A stretch of DNA of 64,000 nucleotides, taken from assembly GCA_038116745.1 (NCBI GenBank), contig JAYODW010000024.1, forward strand, positions 1 through 64,000. The letters run 5' to 3'. The DNA is from JAYODW01 sp038116745. GTDB taxonomy: Bacteria; Pseudomonadota; Gammaproteobacteria; Ga0077536. Position numbers and translations under genes: made by a program. A model generated the notes under the pieces. It saw only the letters and a list, made by a program, of their open reading frames with translations. It was not told the DNA's origin and ran no database searches. This document shows positions 17,167-26,405 of this stretch, piece after piece. How positions within the stretch are numbered: the stretch's first letter is position 1; the number at the start of each line of letters is the position of its first letter.

Positions 17167-19290
17167 TCAGCGACCAAAAATCTCGCCGCACGCCAACCGC
17201 AGACGGCGCAAGATGCCGGGCCGCACGAAAACGACTGCATACATTTCATGGTGCTCAAGGTCCGGTGATTCTGTAACAACACCGAGCCTCGCTGGCGCGA
17301 AGAATTTATTCAACCGATATTTTCGGTGCAGCGCGTCAGAGGCAAAGATCTTCGGCATGCCACCGTGCTGGTCATCCGTGTTCGTGAAACTCACAGCGTT
17401 TTCTAGCCAGCCGACCTCACCGAAGACCCGCCAGAGTTCAAAACCTGCGACCGATTCATTAAGCCAGCGCAACGCAACCACGACGTCACCGTCAGAGTCC
17501 GGGAGTTCTGATAGACAGCCTTCCAAAAAACTGGTCCCGCTCCCTCCGGACTGCCGCGCCGCCTCAATTTGAGCTGTACTTTCCGCCGCTTCCGTAAGCG
17601 ACAACACCTCCACAATTCCATCACTCTCCCAGCTCATTTGCTCGCGCGAGCCGATCGTAATGCCTCCCCCCTTGCACACCTCAACCTGAACCGTGCCCCG
17701 CTCCGACGGCGTCCTACCAGGCACATTCCAAACCTGGAAGCCTTCCGTTTCTGAAAATTCGATTCCGAGAAGATTCTCCCTAGCCAAATTTATCAAATCA
17801 TCCCTTGCGAACTGGTCATTTGCGAAAAAGAACGCCAAGCTTCCCCAACGCGGCACAGCGGCCAGTTTCCGTATCATTCGCGTAACAAATTCCAGGTTGG
17901 AGATCTTGTCGGTTTTTCGCACTGGCCCTAACGCAAGGGTCGCTAAAAACGGAAGCGATCTGCGCGCATCCGCGCTGTTCCCAGCCCCGTCCCAAAGCAT
18001 CGCGACCGCCAACCCAAGCGGCTCTTCGGCCCTGTTCGACAGGGTCTGGAGCAGCAGTCTCGCCCCGTATTTTTGCGACAGCGGCGCGAGCGTCCGCATT
18101 ATGTTGCCTGAAATTTCAATCGACTCGGCCCGCTCCTCCACCCATAGGCGAGCCAACGGCCTGGGAACGGACGCGAAGTCATCGTGGCTTTCCGCGCGAT
18201 AGTTCGGTGCATGCGATTTGCGGCGCAGAAGCAGGTTGGCCACGTAAACGCATCGCGCAAATCGAGGGCTCCGATAAAGGCTTACGTGGAATATTTCCCG
18301 TGAATCCGATCCCCACTCTGCCTGGGCTTGCGTTGCATCGGTATACATTTCAACGACGTCATATTCATTCGAGCTTGACAACTCCTCCAGCGCAGCCTTC
18401 AGCAGCAACCTGCCGGGAGCAACATTGGCGAACGCCTCATCGTAGCTTGTTTTAAGCATCACGACCGTTCGTCCGCTCGCGATCGCTATCCGTGAAGCAA
18501 GCAATTTTTTTCCGGCGAACAGTTCAAAAACCCTGGCGCATCGTTTCTGCGAAAACGTCTCCAAAAGATCGTGATAAAAAGCGCCCTGCTCATTGGTTTG
18601 ACGGATAGCAGTCCCCGCTCTGCCTTTCCAGCCTGCGCTCTCTAACTCCCCGTAACGCTCTAAGGCAGCTGAAATCTTTTCTGGATCTTGGTTGGTCACA
18701 ATACGCAGGGGGCCTAATTCGCGTTTGGCTTTAGAGGCATACCGCTTCAAATTATCGCGCAGCTTTTTCGGTCTGCGCTTCCAAAAATCCTCGAACCCAT
18801 TACGCAGAACAACCCGCGTAGTCACAACATTAATCTTAGGATCAGCATTTGTGTGAGAAATCATCTGGCGCCCTTGGATTTCCGCATCCAAACGCATCAC
18901 ATCGAGACGCTGCACGTAAGGCGCGAAGCCTGCAAACATAGCTTCCACGCTAATCTGAAAACCCGGCCTCATAAGCAGCGGGGCTACCTGAAGCTGACTA
19001 GGTGAAAAGGTTCTCCAAGCACAGGTACCCGCGTGTTCGACTAGCATCAGACATGTGACTTCGCCCTGTTCGACACACCGCAACACCCGCAGGCTTTTAT
19101 CCGAAAAATGGTCAACCGCCGTGCTTACGAAAGCGGCGCGAAGCATAGGGTGCTGATTAACATATCGCGCAGCAAGAACATCCCACTCGTTCCAATGCTC
19201 CGCGTGGCGGCCCCCACAGTTTTCCAGAGACCAAATCTGTCGCGTGTTACAAGACACGACTATGACTACGATGCGGCTAACACTTCGCAA
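17167..19290 (-). CDS. Large GNAT/BioF2-type acyltransferase with unknown C-terminal half
   Basis: A 707-residue protein. Residues about 20-360 match the BioF2/CelD-like GNAT fold found in exopolysaccharide loci: LENCGGRHAEHWNEWDVL, then FWKRRPKKLRDNLKRYASKAKRELG, and the late VVMLKTSYDEAFANVAPGRLLLKAALEEL segment that binds acyl-CoA in the family. The remaining roughly 340 residues, starting around RLWVEERAESIEISG, resemble nothing I can name. The start is uncertain: TTG at 19290 overlaps the preceding aminotransferase by 25 bases, and GTG at 19257 is an alternative. It is the last gene of the minus-strand run from the asparagine-synthase-like gene. Acylation of a sugar amine made by the DegT aminotransferase is a reasonable inference. 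Confidence 0.75.
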   Translation of the reverse strand: MRSVSRIVVIVVSCNTRQIWSLENCGGRHAEHWNEWDVLAARYVNQHPMLRAAFVSTAVDHFSDKSLRVLRCVEQGEVTCLMLVEHAGTCAWRTFSPSQLQVAPLLMRPGFQISVEAMFAGFAPYVQRLDVMRLDAEIQGRQMISHTNADPKINVVTTRVVLRNGFEDFWKRRPKKLRDNLKRYASKAKRELGPLRIVTNQDPEKISAALERYGELESAGWKGRAGTAIRQTNEQGAFYHDLLETFSQKRCARVFELFAGKKLLASRIAIASGRTVVMLKTSYDEAFANVAPGRLLLKAALEELSSSNEYDVVEMYTDATQAQAEWGSDSREIFHVSLYRSPRFARCVYVANLLLRRKSHAPNYRAESHDDFASVPRPLARLWVEERAESIEISGNIMRTLAPLSQKYGARLLLQTLSNRAEEPLGLAVAMLWDGAGNSADARRSLPFLATLALGPVRKTDKISNLEFVTRMIRKLAAVPRWGSLAFFFANDQFARDDLINLARENLLGIEFSETEGFQVWNVPGRTPSERGTVQVEVCKGGGITIGSREQMSWESDGIVEVLSLTEAAESTAQIEAARQSGGSGTSFLEGCLSELPDSDGDVVVALRWLNESVAGFELWRVFGEVGWLENAVSFTNTDDQHGGMPKIFASDALHRKYRLNKFFAPARLGVVTESPDLEHHEMYAVVFVRPGILRRLRLACGEIFGR

Positions 19291-20546
19291 AGCGCATTCG
19301 TGATCAATGCCAAGTGTTTCCTCGACAGGCTTTCATGGCACGGCAGCTGGACCAGCGACGATCGGTAATGCATTGCCGTGGGGCATCCTGAGGGAGATAT
19401 CTCTTCCCAGCGGTAAAGAGGAATGCATCGATCGCGGATTGCGGGAAACTGAATACGAGGCGCGCCGAGTACCAGCGGGAATACATAGGGCACGTGCTGA
19501 GCGGGTAGCGTGGGGTACAGCGCGTAGCCTCCTTTACAGCGTGCTACCGTTTTGACCAGGCGCTGATAGTTTTTCCGTCTGATTTGCATAGCACGCGAGC
19601 TCACGATCATTTTACAAAGCTGCAAACTCAAGTGGGAGGGTTCCAGGTGCTTTGCACCCGCGTTGAAGTAGCGAAAAGCGCGGTCATTACGGGGCCGAGC
19701 AGACTCAACCGTTGGAATCTTTCGCCGCATCGCGCGTGATACGCGGCCTACTAGAAACGCAAAGAGACCGAGAGGAAATAATCTCGACCATTGCCCGGCG
19801 TACTCCAAAACTTTGAACAGGGCTTTAAGCTCATCGGCATACCCTACCCGCTGCGGATTTTGACCAACGGCGCACTGGACGTATGCATCGCTGGGCCGAA
19901 TTAGTCCCCCGTCGGGCAGTGGAAAAAACTTAACCAGGCTCGCGATAGCCGAGTCTTCTCGCGGGACATCGCGAAGCGCAAAATAAGCGTGAGCACAATC
20001 GTGAATTACGGCAACGCCCGCTGCTCTCGCTGCGCGCGCCAAAAGTTCCACTTCCTGAGTGAATCCAAAGAACTTCACAAAAACAACGGCTTTGTGAGGC
20101 GTGGACTTTAGCCGGCGCAGGAAGTCATCTCCATCCGGGGAAAGGTCAGGCGACATTTTATAAAAGTCTGCGCGTGCCCCAGCCGCAAGAAACGGTTCCA
20201 CGAGGCTTGGGCAATGATAGGCTGGCAGTAAAACCGCGTCGCCCGGGCCTACGCCGAGCAGTCTGGCCAGCTCCGCGAGAGCGGCCCGGCCATTAAACGT
20301 ATAACTGGCGTTACAGTCTTGTACGTATGAGTCAATCCTTTTCCCCCGAGCGAAGAAGGATTTCCAGCTTAAGGGCGGCAGTGCGGGAACCTTGGCGGCG
20401 GGAAATTCCGACGCGTCCGCAAGTGGAGGTAGAAATTCGTTTTCCATTGGTGCGTCGAGCCGAATATTTCTCGAGAGCGCGGTTGACCCTTTGGCGGAAA
20501 AAAGCTCAGCGACTTGGGGATTGGTCGGCGGACGCCGCGCGGTCAT
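19266..20546 (-). CDS. DegT/DnrJ/EryC1/StrS family aminotransferase
   Basis: A 426-residue PLP enzyme of the sugar aminotransferase family. Visible elements are NGRAALAELARLLGVGPGDAVLLPAYHCPS, the PLP-contacting Asp in VIHDCAHAYF, and the internal-aldimine Lys in SLVKFFPLPDGG. It is divergent from textbook ArnB/WecE but keeps the order of motifs. It likely aminates a keto-sugar for the exopolysaccharide. The ATG at 20546 overlaps the upstream TPR gene by 41 bases; an ATG at 20447 gives a 393-residue form closer to the family length. It overlaps the GNAT-type gene downstream, so the two are coupled. Confidence 0.85.
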   Translation of the reverse strand: MTARRPPTNPQVAELFSAKGSTALSRNIRLDAPMENEFLPPLADASEFPAAKVPALPPLSWKSFFARGKRIDSYVQDCNASYTFNGRAALAELARLLGVGPGDAVLLPAYHCPSLVEPFLAAGARADFYKMSPDLSPDGDDFLRRLKSTPHKAVVFVKFFGFTQEVELLARAARAAGVAVIHDCAHAYFALRDVPREDSAIASLVKFFPLPDGGLIRPSDAYVQCAVGQNPQRVGYADELKALFKVLEYAGQWSRLFPLGLFAFLVGRVSRAMRRKIPTVESARPRNDRAFRYFNAGAKHLEPSHLSLQLCKMIVSSRAMQIRRKNYQRLVKTVARCKGGYALYPTLPAQHVPYVFPLVLGAPRIQFPAIRDRCIPLYRWEEISPSGCPTAMHYRSSLVQLPCHESLSRKHLALITNALCEVLAAS

Positions 20547-21309
20547 CAGCCCAGTAACCGAGGGTTTTCAACCTGTTTCGCAGGAACGTCAATGGATAAC
20601 CCTGCTTGTAGGCCTCTCGCGCGTGGGTTGCCGCCGCGGAATACTCCTTGAGCTGTAACAGGTTCAGTCCTAAAAAGTAGTGCATCTCGGCCGGGGGGCC
20701 GGGAACCGTATTCAAACCATCCTCCAGCACCTGCGACGCGCGCAAGTGCTCTTCGTCCCGATACAGATAAAGTGCAAGCACGCTGTAGGCATCCGATACC
20801 TGAGTTCGCTCATTCACAAGTCGCTCGAGCGCCCGGTAAGCCGCGCTTTTCTTGCCTTTCGCGTAGTCGATACGAGCCCCGACCACCTGCAGCTTATGAT
20901 GAACCGGATGATCTTTATCGATCCGGCTGGCCGTGTAGCTGATTTCGCCGAGCGCCTGATCGAGTTCAAACCCGCTTCTGGCATCGCCGCGCGCCGCAGA
21001 CCGTTCGGCACGTTCGATCCAGATCATGCCGGCGCACCCGTGGTGCAGATGAAGGAAGGTCGTCTTGCCGAGCCTCTCTTCCCACAACTCGCTCGCGGAT
21101 CGCGAGACCAACCCAGCGTACTGGGAGGCTTTTCCTACTTGCGTAGTGACATATCTCGCTTTGCAGTACGCCGGCCAGGCGCGCCACTCGGTTGGGGAAA
21201 GCGCAAAACTGTACGCTCCGACATTCGTTGCCACACAGCATGCCGCCAAAACGAAAAGCGCTTTTGCCGACCAATTCGCGCAGCGCTTCTCCCTTTCTTT
21301 CCTGGACAA
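20506..21309 (-). CDS. TPR-repeat protein of the exosortase locus
   Basis: A 267-residue protein, read from a TTG at 21309 with AGGGG seven bases upstream. The longer open frame to 21555 would overlap the end of the preceding gene and encodes unlikely sequence. A hydrophobic segment (KALFVLAACCVATNVGAYS, residues about 15-33) acts as signal peptide or anchor. The mature part begins with a WRAWPAYCKARY segment and three Cys or His-rich spots (FLHLHHGCAG), followed by TPR-like helix pairs from about residue 110. This arrangement recurs in exosortase loci. It probably forms a periplasmic scaffold for polymer or protein export; no catalytic residues are expected. Confidence 0.7.
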   Translation of the reverse strand: MSRKEREKRCANWSAKALFVLAACCVATNVGAYSFALSPTEWRAWPAYCKARYVTTQVGKASQYAGLVSRSASELWEERLGKTTFLHLHHGCAGMIWIERAERSAARGDARSGFELDQALGEISYTASRIDKDHPVHHKLQVVGARIDYAKGKKSAAYRALERLVNERTQVSDAYSVLALYLYRDEEHLRASQVLEDGLNTVPGPPAEMHYFLGLNLLQLKEYSAAATHAREAYKQGYPLTFLRNRLKTLGYWADDRAASADQSPSR

Positions 21310-21448
21310 CCTAGCGCCCCTGAACAGCTTGCTTGCGTCACTACGACGCCGCGCGAAATCGCGCTCGAAAAATATGCGCCGTCCTCGTTCGCATCCCGAT
21401 AGCCTTGCCGGGCTCGTGCAACCGAACAGGATTCCATGTCCCGGGCGA

Positions 21449-23251
21449 TCAGAAACCATGGCCAGCAATCCACTCCTCCAGCATCGTCGCAATCCAGAGG
21501 AACTCACCGAAATATTTGGCCGACACTTCCAAATGGGAGTTCCTGGCGAAATCAAGGAAGTCTCCTGCGAGGATGTGTCGTTCCTTTAAATCGCCCAACG
21601 CCTTCGCAGTAACGCTTCTCAGCGAAGTATCCTCTACCATCCAGGTCCCGAACGGCAAGCCAAAGCCATGCTTGGACTTGGCCAGGGTGCCGGACTGCAA
21701 CAGCCCCGCAGCCGATTCTCGAAAATACGCGCGCAGCTGGCCGTCACGCAGCATGTCCGGCGATGGAACCCTGTTCGCAACATGCAGTATCGACTCATCC
21801 AATAGCGGGAAACGAACCTCTACACCCGCTCGGTCGCACGTCCCGCGTACTTTCACTAGATCGTTGTCCGCGAGGGTAAATTTCCAGTCAAAATAGAGCA
21901 TACGCTGCAAAGCATCGGCGTCATCGATTTCGTCCCATCGCGCCCGCATTGCGTCCCAGGGCTCGGCGGTGTCCATCTGCTTCAGCCAGGCTGCGTCGAA
22001 GACGTCTTGCGGCGAGAACATTTTGAGGAAGCTGTACGCATACAGCCGAGCGGGTAATCCCATCCGCGCGCGCTCGATATACCGCGCGCCTTTACCCGCT
22101 ACGGGTAACGTTTTCAGCCACGGCAGCGTTCGATACCCGCCTTCTAGGAGCCTGCGCAAGGCCTTCGGCACCTGAAAATAGCGCTCGTACCGTTGCTGTT
22201 CGAGATAGCGCGTGTTGCCCGCGAACAGCTCGTCTCCGCCGTCTCCTGCCAGCAGCAGATCGACGCCGTGCTGCCGCGCGAAGCGGGCGCAGAAATAGGT
22301 CGGGATGACCGAGGAGTTGCCGAACGGTTCACCGTAATACGCAGCGATTTCAGGCAGCGCCGCGCAGACGTCCTCCGGCGTCACGTAGTACTCGTGATAC
22401 TCGGCGTTAACGTGCTCAGCGGCCGCGCGGGCGAACGCGGATTCATCGTAGCCCTCGGCCGCGAAACCGATCGTGAACGCGCGCGCCGGGCTTTGCACCG
22501 CTGCCAGCATCGCCAGCACGGAGGAACTGTCCAGCCCGCCGCTCAGAAAGGCGCCGCAGTCCGGCGTCGCCCGACTGGCGACGGCAGCACGCAGTGCATC
22601 GAGCAGTGCCTCGGCGCCCGGCGCGGGATCGCCGGGCCGCGCGAAATGCGGGTACCAGTACGTTTCCGTTGCCGCCGCGCCACCCTGGTTCCAGTTCATC
22701 GCCTGCGCGGGTCCGAGCTTCTTCACGTCGACATAAATTGTCCGCGGGCTCGGAATACAGTGGAAAAACAGATAGTTATAGATGGCCTGCTGATCCAGGC
22801 GCGGTTCGAGAGCCGGGTAGGCCGCCACCGCATCAAGATCGCTCGAGAACACGCAGTCCTGACCGCGGGCGAAGTAGTGGAGCGGGCAGATCCCGAACCT
22901 GTCGTTGGCGACTGTGAGGCGCCTGTCTTCTGCGTTCCACAGTACCAGCGCGAATTCACCGCCCAGGCCTGAAAGATCCAGTCGGCGGCCCGCGGCGCGC
23001 GCTTCGGCGATTGCATTGACCGTTGCCGCTTCAGGCTGCAACGCGCCCCGTGCGGGGATCACGGCCCAGGCTCGCACCGGCCCCGCCGCGCCTTCGACCA
23101 CGAGACCGCTGAGGCCCAGGCAGAAATCGTCGCCGACCGGGTAAACGCTTATTTCGTCCGCGCGCCGGCTGCGGCGGGCCGCAATCATCTCTCCAAGCAG
23201 CGGTGCGAGCGGCCTCGGCTGCGCGGCGCTGGCGATACCACAGACAAACAT
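21449..23251 (-). CDS. Asparagine-synthase-like protein with degenerate glutaminase domain
   Basis: A 600-residue protein with the two-domain plan of AsnB. The synthetase domain is intact: the pyrophosphate loop FLSGGLDSSSVLA, GDGGDELFAGNTRYL, and DNDLVKVRGTCDRAGVEVRFPLLDE. The N-terminal glutaminase domain is not: it begins MFVCGI, so Cys is at position 4 instead of 2, and the HRGPD and NGEIYN motifs are missing. It probably uses ammonia, or an amine, rather than glutamine, and adenylates a carboxylate such as a uronic acid or the product of the nearby ligase/decarboxylase pathway. The start ATG is unambiguous by position. The 3' quarter is lower in GC than the rest. Confidence 0.88.
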   Translation of the reverse strand: MFVCGIASAAQPRPLAPLLGEMIAARRSRRADEISVYPVGDDFCLGLSGLVVEGAAGPVRAWAVIPARGALQPEAATVNAIAEARAAGRRLDLSGLGGEFALVLWNAEDRRLTVANDRFGICPLHYFARGQDCVFSSDLDAVAAYPALEPRLDQQAIYNYLFFHCIPSPRTIYVDVKKLGPAQAMNWNQGGAAATETYWYPHFARPGDPAPGAEALLDALRAAVASRATPDCGAFLSGGLDSSSVLAMLAAVQSPARAFTIGFAAEGYDESAFARAAAEHVNAEYHEYYVTPEDVCAALPEIAAYYGEPFGNSSVIPTYFCARFARQHGVDLLLAGDGGDELFAGNTRYLEQQRYERYFQVPKALRRLLEGGYRTLPWLKTLPVAGKGARYIERARMGLPARLYAYSFLKMFSPQDVFDAAWLKQMDTAEPWDAMRARWDEIDDADALQRMLYFDWKFTLADNDLVKVRGTCDRAGVEVRFPLLDESILHVANRVPSPDMLRDGQLRAYFRESAAGLLQSGTLAKSKHGFGLPFGTWMVEDTSLRSVTAKALGDLKERHILAGDFLDFARNSHLEVSAKYFGEFLWIATMLEEWIAGHGF

Positions 23252-23503
23252 TCAGCTTCCAGATCCCATCGTTAATCCGTTACGGCACTATGCACGCTGC
23301 CTGAGGAGGTTTTATTGTACCCTCTGGGCGTTGGGCATGAGGCAATCGGCGCGCATGACGCAATCCGCAACCGCCCGGCACCGGGCATGGGACGAACTTG
23401 TCGAACGCATACGAGGTCGCGAATGATCGATAGGCTGCAACAGCGCGCTGCGCTCCAGCGACGCTCTGTCCCTGCGGTTTGACCGCGCCTGCACGCTGAA
23501 ACG

Positions 23504-24457
23504 ATGCTCGAGTTCGGATTTCGCTGCGCGTTTTCCCTGCTGGGCGGCATCTCGCGTCAGCTGCCGGTCCTGATCTTCCACCGGGTTTTATCGCAGCCCG
23601 ATCCACTCCTGCCCGGCGAACCGGACACGACGGAATTCCGGCGCCAGATCCGCTGGCTCAAGCGCACGTTTCATGTGCGCACGGTGAAGGAAGCTGCGGC
23701 GGCACTGTTCTCGGGAACGCTTGCCCCGCGTACGGTTTGCGTGACTTTTGACGACGGGTATCAAGATAACGTCACCAACGCCCTGCCAATTCTGCAGCAG
23801 GAAGGCGTCCGCGCGACTTTCTTCGTCACGACCGGTTTCATGCATGGCGGCATGATGTGGAACGATCGCGTCATCGCCGCGGTGCGGCACTGGCCGGATG
23901 CCGCGATCGACCTGCGCCCGCAGTCACTCGGCATCTACGACGTCGCCCGGAACCGGAGCACAATGCTCGATCGGCTACTCAGCGACCTCAAGCACCTGCC
24001 GTTTGCAACGCGCGATGAACTTACCCGACAGCTGCTGCGCGATAGCCGCGCAGTGGCTGAAGCGCTCATGATGGGGCCGGACGGGGTGCGCGCGCTGCAT
24101 GCGGCCGGTATGGAGATCGGCGGCCACACGCACAACCACCCGATCCTGCTCAATCTCGCCGATGCAGACGCGCGCCGGGAGATCGAATCCAACAAGCGCG
24201 AACTCGAATCAATTATTCAACAACCCCTGATGACATTTGCCTATCCGAACGGCGTGCCCGAAAAAGACTTCGCCGAGCGTGACGTCGCGCTGGTCCGCGC
24301 GCTCGGCTACCGCTATGCCGTGACGACGGCCGCAGGAGTCGCCGGCGCTGGCACCGATCCGTTCCGCATGCCACGCTACTCGCCCTGGAGCAAAACCAAG
24401 GCACGCTACCTAGCGCAGCTGTTGCGCAACGCGCTACCGGCGCATTGTAGCGGGTAG
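23504..24457 (+). CDS. Polysaccharide deacetylase (NodB family)
   Basis: A 317-residue carbohydrate esterase of family 4. The metal-binding and catalytic motifs are VTFDDGYQDN (Asp-Asp) and EIGGHTHNHPIL (H-x3-H), with a late FAYPNG element and RMPRYSPW for the substrate groove. It lacks a clear signal peptide. It should remove N-acetyl groups from a sugar of the polymer or its precursor. It is the only plus-strand gene between two minus-strand runs, with about 250 bp of upstream sequence for its own promoter. A second deacetylase, the exosortase-associated one, is at 29125-29973, so this may act at another step. Confidence 0.9.
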   Translation: MLEFGFRCAFSLLGGISRQLPVLIFHRVLSQPDPLLPGEPDTTEFRRQIRWLKRTFHVRTVKEAAAALFSGTLAPRTVCVTFDDGYQDNVTNALPILQQEGVRATFFVTTGFMHGGMMWNDRVIAAVRHWPDAAIDLRPQSLGIYDVARNRSTMLDRLLSDLKHLPFATRDELTRQLLRDSRAVAEALMMGPDGVRALHAAGMEIGGHTHNHPILLNLADADARREIESNKRELESIIQQPLMTFAYPNGVPEKDFAERDVALVRALGYRYAVTTAAGVAGAGTDPFRMPRYSPWSKTKARYLAQLLRNALPAHCSG

Positions 24458-24512
24458 AACAACGCGGAGCTGAAAATGAAGTCAACGCTAGTTTGCGCGC
24501 CGTACAGAATGA

Positions 24513-26405
24513 CTATCGCTCAAGCCGCTGCAGAAACGCGTCAAACATCAACAAAGACCACAGCAACGGGCTGTAATCCCGCCGACCTGACTGATGAGCA
24601 CTGACGGCGTGCTGCAGAAAGACGGCATCGAAGTAGCCACTATCGCGCAGGCGGTCGCCCAACACAGCGTCAGCAACCCTTTGGCGAAGCGGGCCCCGGA
24701 ACCACTCCGCAAGCGGCACCGCGAACCCCATCTTCTGCCGATAGAGAATATCGTCTGACAGATAAGGCTTGAGCGCCTGCTTGAATATATGCTTCCCGTC
24801 GCCGCCCCGGAGCTTCATGGTCGACGGCAAAGAGGAAATCCACTCCACTAGCGGATGGTCCAGCAAGGGCACCCGGACTTCCAGCGCATGAGCCATGCTG
24901 GCGCGGTCAACCTTGGTCAGAATGTCTCCCACCAGGTAGGTCTTCATGTCCAGGTACTGGACCAGCGACAACGGATCGTCAGTCGGCGCACGCGCGGCGT
25001 GGTGCTCGAACACCTCGATGGCGCGATAGCCCTGTAGTTCGTACTCAAAGTGCTCAGAAAAGAGCTTCCTGCGGAGCTCGTCACTGAAAATGGAGACAGA
25101 ATGGAGGTAGGCCTCAATGCTGGTACGGGCCAGAGACTGAAAGGTGGTTTTCCCCCGCACAAACCGAGGCGCCCAGTCCAGCTTGGGGTAAAAACGCCCC
25201 AGCGGTCCGAATACGCCCTGCCGTAGGCCGCGCGGTATTCGCTGGCGGACGACCTCCTCCGCCATATGCAGGCGATAACGTCTATAGCCGGCATAGTTTT
25301 CATCGCCGCCATCACCTGACAGAGCAACGGTAACGTTCTCCCGCGCCAGCTGGCAGACCCGGTAGGTCGGTAGCGCAGAGCTATCGGCGTAGGGTTCGTC
25401 GTAGAGATCAATCAACTGGCCAATCAGGTCAAAGTCGTCCGGATTGACATCACGCACCCGATGGTTTGTCCGGTAGCGTTCAGCTACTGTCGCCGCATAG
25501 GCGGATTCGTCGAACTGCTTGCTCGCGAAGCTGATTGAGCACGTGTTCACCGGGTCGCTCTGCAGACCGGCCATCATGGCCACTACAGCCGACGAATCAA
25601 CGCCTCCGGAAAGGAAAGCGCCCAACGGGACTTCCGCCACGAGGCGTACTTGGACCGCTTCGCGTGTTCGCGCAATGAGCTCGGCACGCGCGTCCGCTTC
25701 ACTGATGGTGCTGTCTAAAGCAAAAGGGACATCCCAGTATTCCGTGCTCGTGGGTCGCGACTGCCCCCGGCGCATGCTGAGCGTATGCCCGGGCGAGAGC
25801 TTGCACACATCAGAAAAAATCGTGCGCGGCTCGGGCACGTAGCCAAATGCGAAGTACTCTTCTATCGCCTGCGGATCGAGCGCGCGACGTACTTCCGAGC
25901 ACAGCACAATCGATTTGAGCTCGGAGGCAAAAAGCAGCCGGCCATCCGGCAGCAGGGCGTAATACACCGGCTTTATGCCGAGCCGATCGCGTGCCAGAAA
26001 GAAGGTTTCCGAACGCCCGTCCCAGACCGCGAACGCAAACATCCCCCGCAGATGGCTGACACAGGACTCGCCCCATTCCATCCACGCGTGCAGCAGCACT
26101 TCCGTATCGGAGCGAGTATGGAAATGATGACCGAGCGTCTCTAGCTCGGCGCGCAGCTCGAGGAAGTTGTAAATCTCGCCGTTGAAGGTAAGCCAGACCT
26201 TGCGGTCATCACTCGCCATGGGTTGCTGACCAGACGCAAGATCGATAATTGAAAGCCGTCGGTGTCCAAACCCAATACCCGGCGCCACATGCACACCGCG
26301 CTCGTCAGGACCCCGGTGCGTGAGCGCGTCCGTCATACGGTCCAGCAGTGCCGCATCAATAGGTCGTGTTGCTGCCAGGTCGACGATTCCGGCTATGCCG
26401 CACAT
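24513..26405 (-). CDS. Exosortase A-associated amidotransferase (AsnB type)
   Basis: A 630-residue class II glutamine amidotransferase with synthetase domain. The start MCGIAG puts the catalytic Cys at position 2; HRGPDERG, GHRRLSIIDL, NGEIYN and RSDTEVLLHAW are all intact. The synthetase half has GAFLSGGVDSSAVVA and SGDGGDENYAGYRRYR. It resembles asparagine synthetase but belongs to the subfamily fixed in exosortase type 1 loci. It likely amidates a sugar acid of the exopolysaccharide. Its ATG directly follows the stop of the glycosyltransferase (TAAATG), so the two are coupled at the end of the long XrtA operon. Confidence 0.93.
   Translation of the reverse strand: MCGIAGIVDLAATRPIDAALLDRMTDALTHRGPDERGVHVAPGIGFGHRRLSIIDLASGQQPMASDDRKVWLTFNGEIYNFLELRAELETLGHHFHTRSDTEVLLHAWMEWGESCVSHLRGMFAFAVWDGRSETFFLARDRLGIKPVYYALLPDGRLLFASELKSIVLCSEVRRALDPQAIEEYFAFGYVPEPRTIFSDVCKLSPGHTLSMRRGQSRPTSTEYWDVPFALDSTISEADARAELIARTREAVQVRLVAEVPLGAFLSGGVDSSAVVAMMAGLQSDPVNTCSISFASKQFDESAYAATVAERYRTNHRVRDVNPDDFDLIGQLIDLYDEPYADSSALPTYRVCQLARENVTVALSGDGGDENYAGYRRYRLHMAEEVVRQRIPRGLRQGVFGPLGRFYPKLDWAPRFVRGKTTFQSLARTSIEAYLHSVSIFSDELRRKLFSEHFEYELQGYRAIEVFEHHAARAPTDDPLSLVQYLDMKTYLVGDILTKVDRASMAHALEVRVPLLDHPLVEWISSLPSTMKLRGGDGKHIFKQALKPYLSDDILYRQKMGFAVPLAEWFRGPLRQRVADAVLGDRLRDSGYFDAVFLQHAVSAHQSGRRDYSPLLWSLLMFDAFLQRLER

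Noticed and set aside
21310..21555. Longer N-terminus of the TPR protein
   Set aside because: Overlaps the end of the AsnB-like gene and encodes atypical sequence before the signal-like helix; TTG at 21309 has a good ribosome site.
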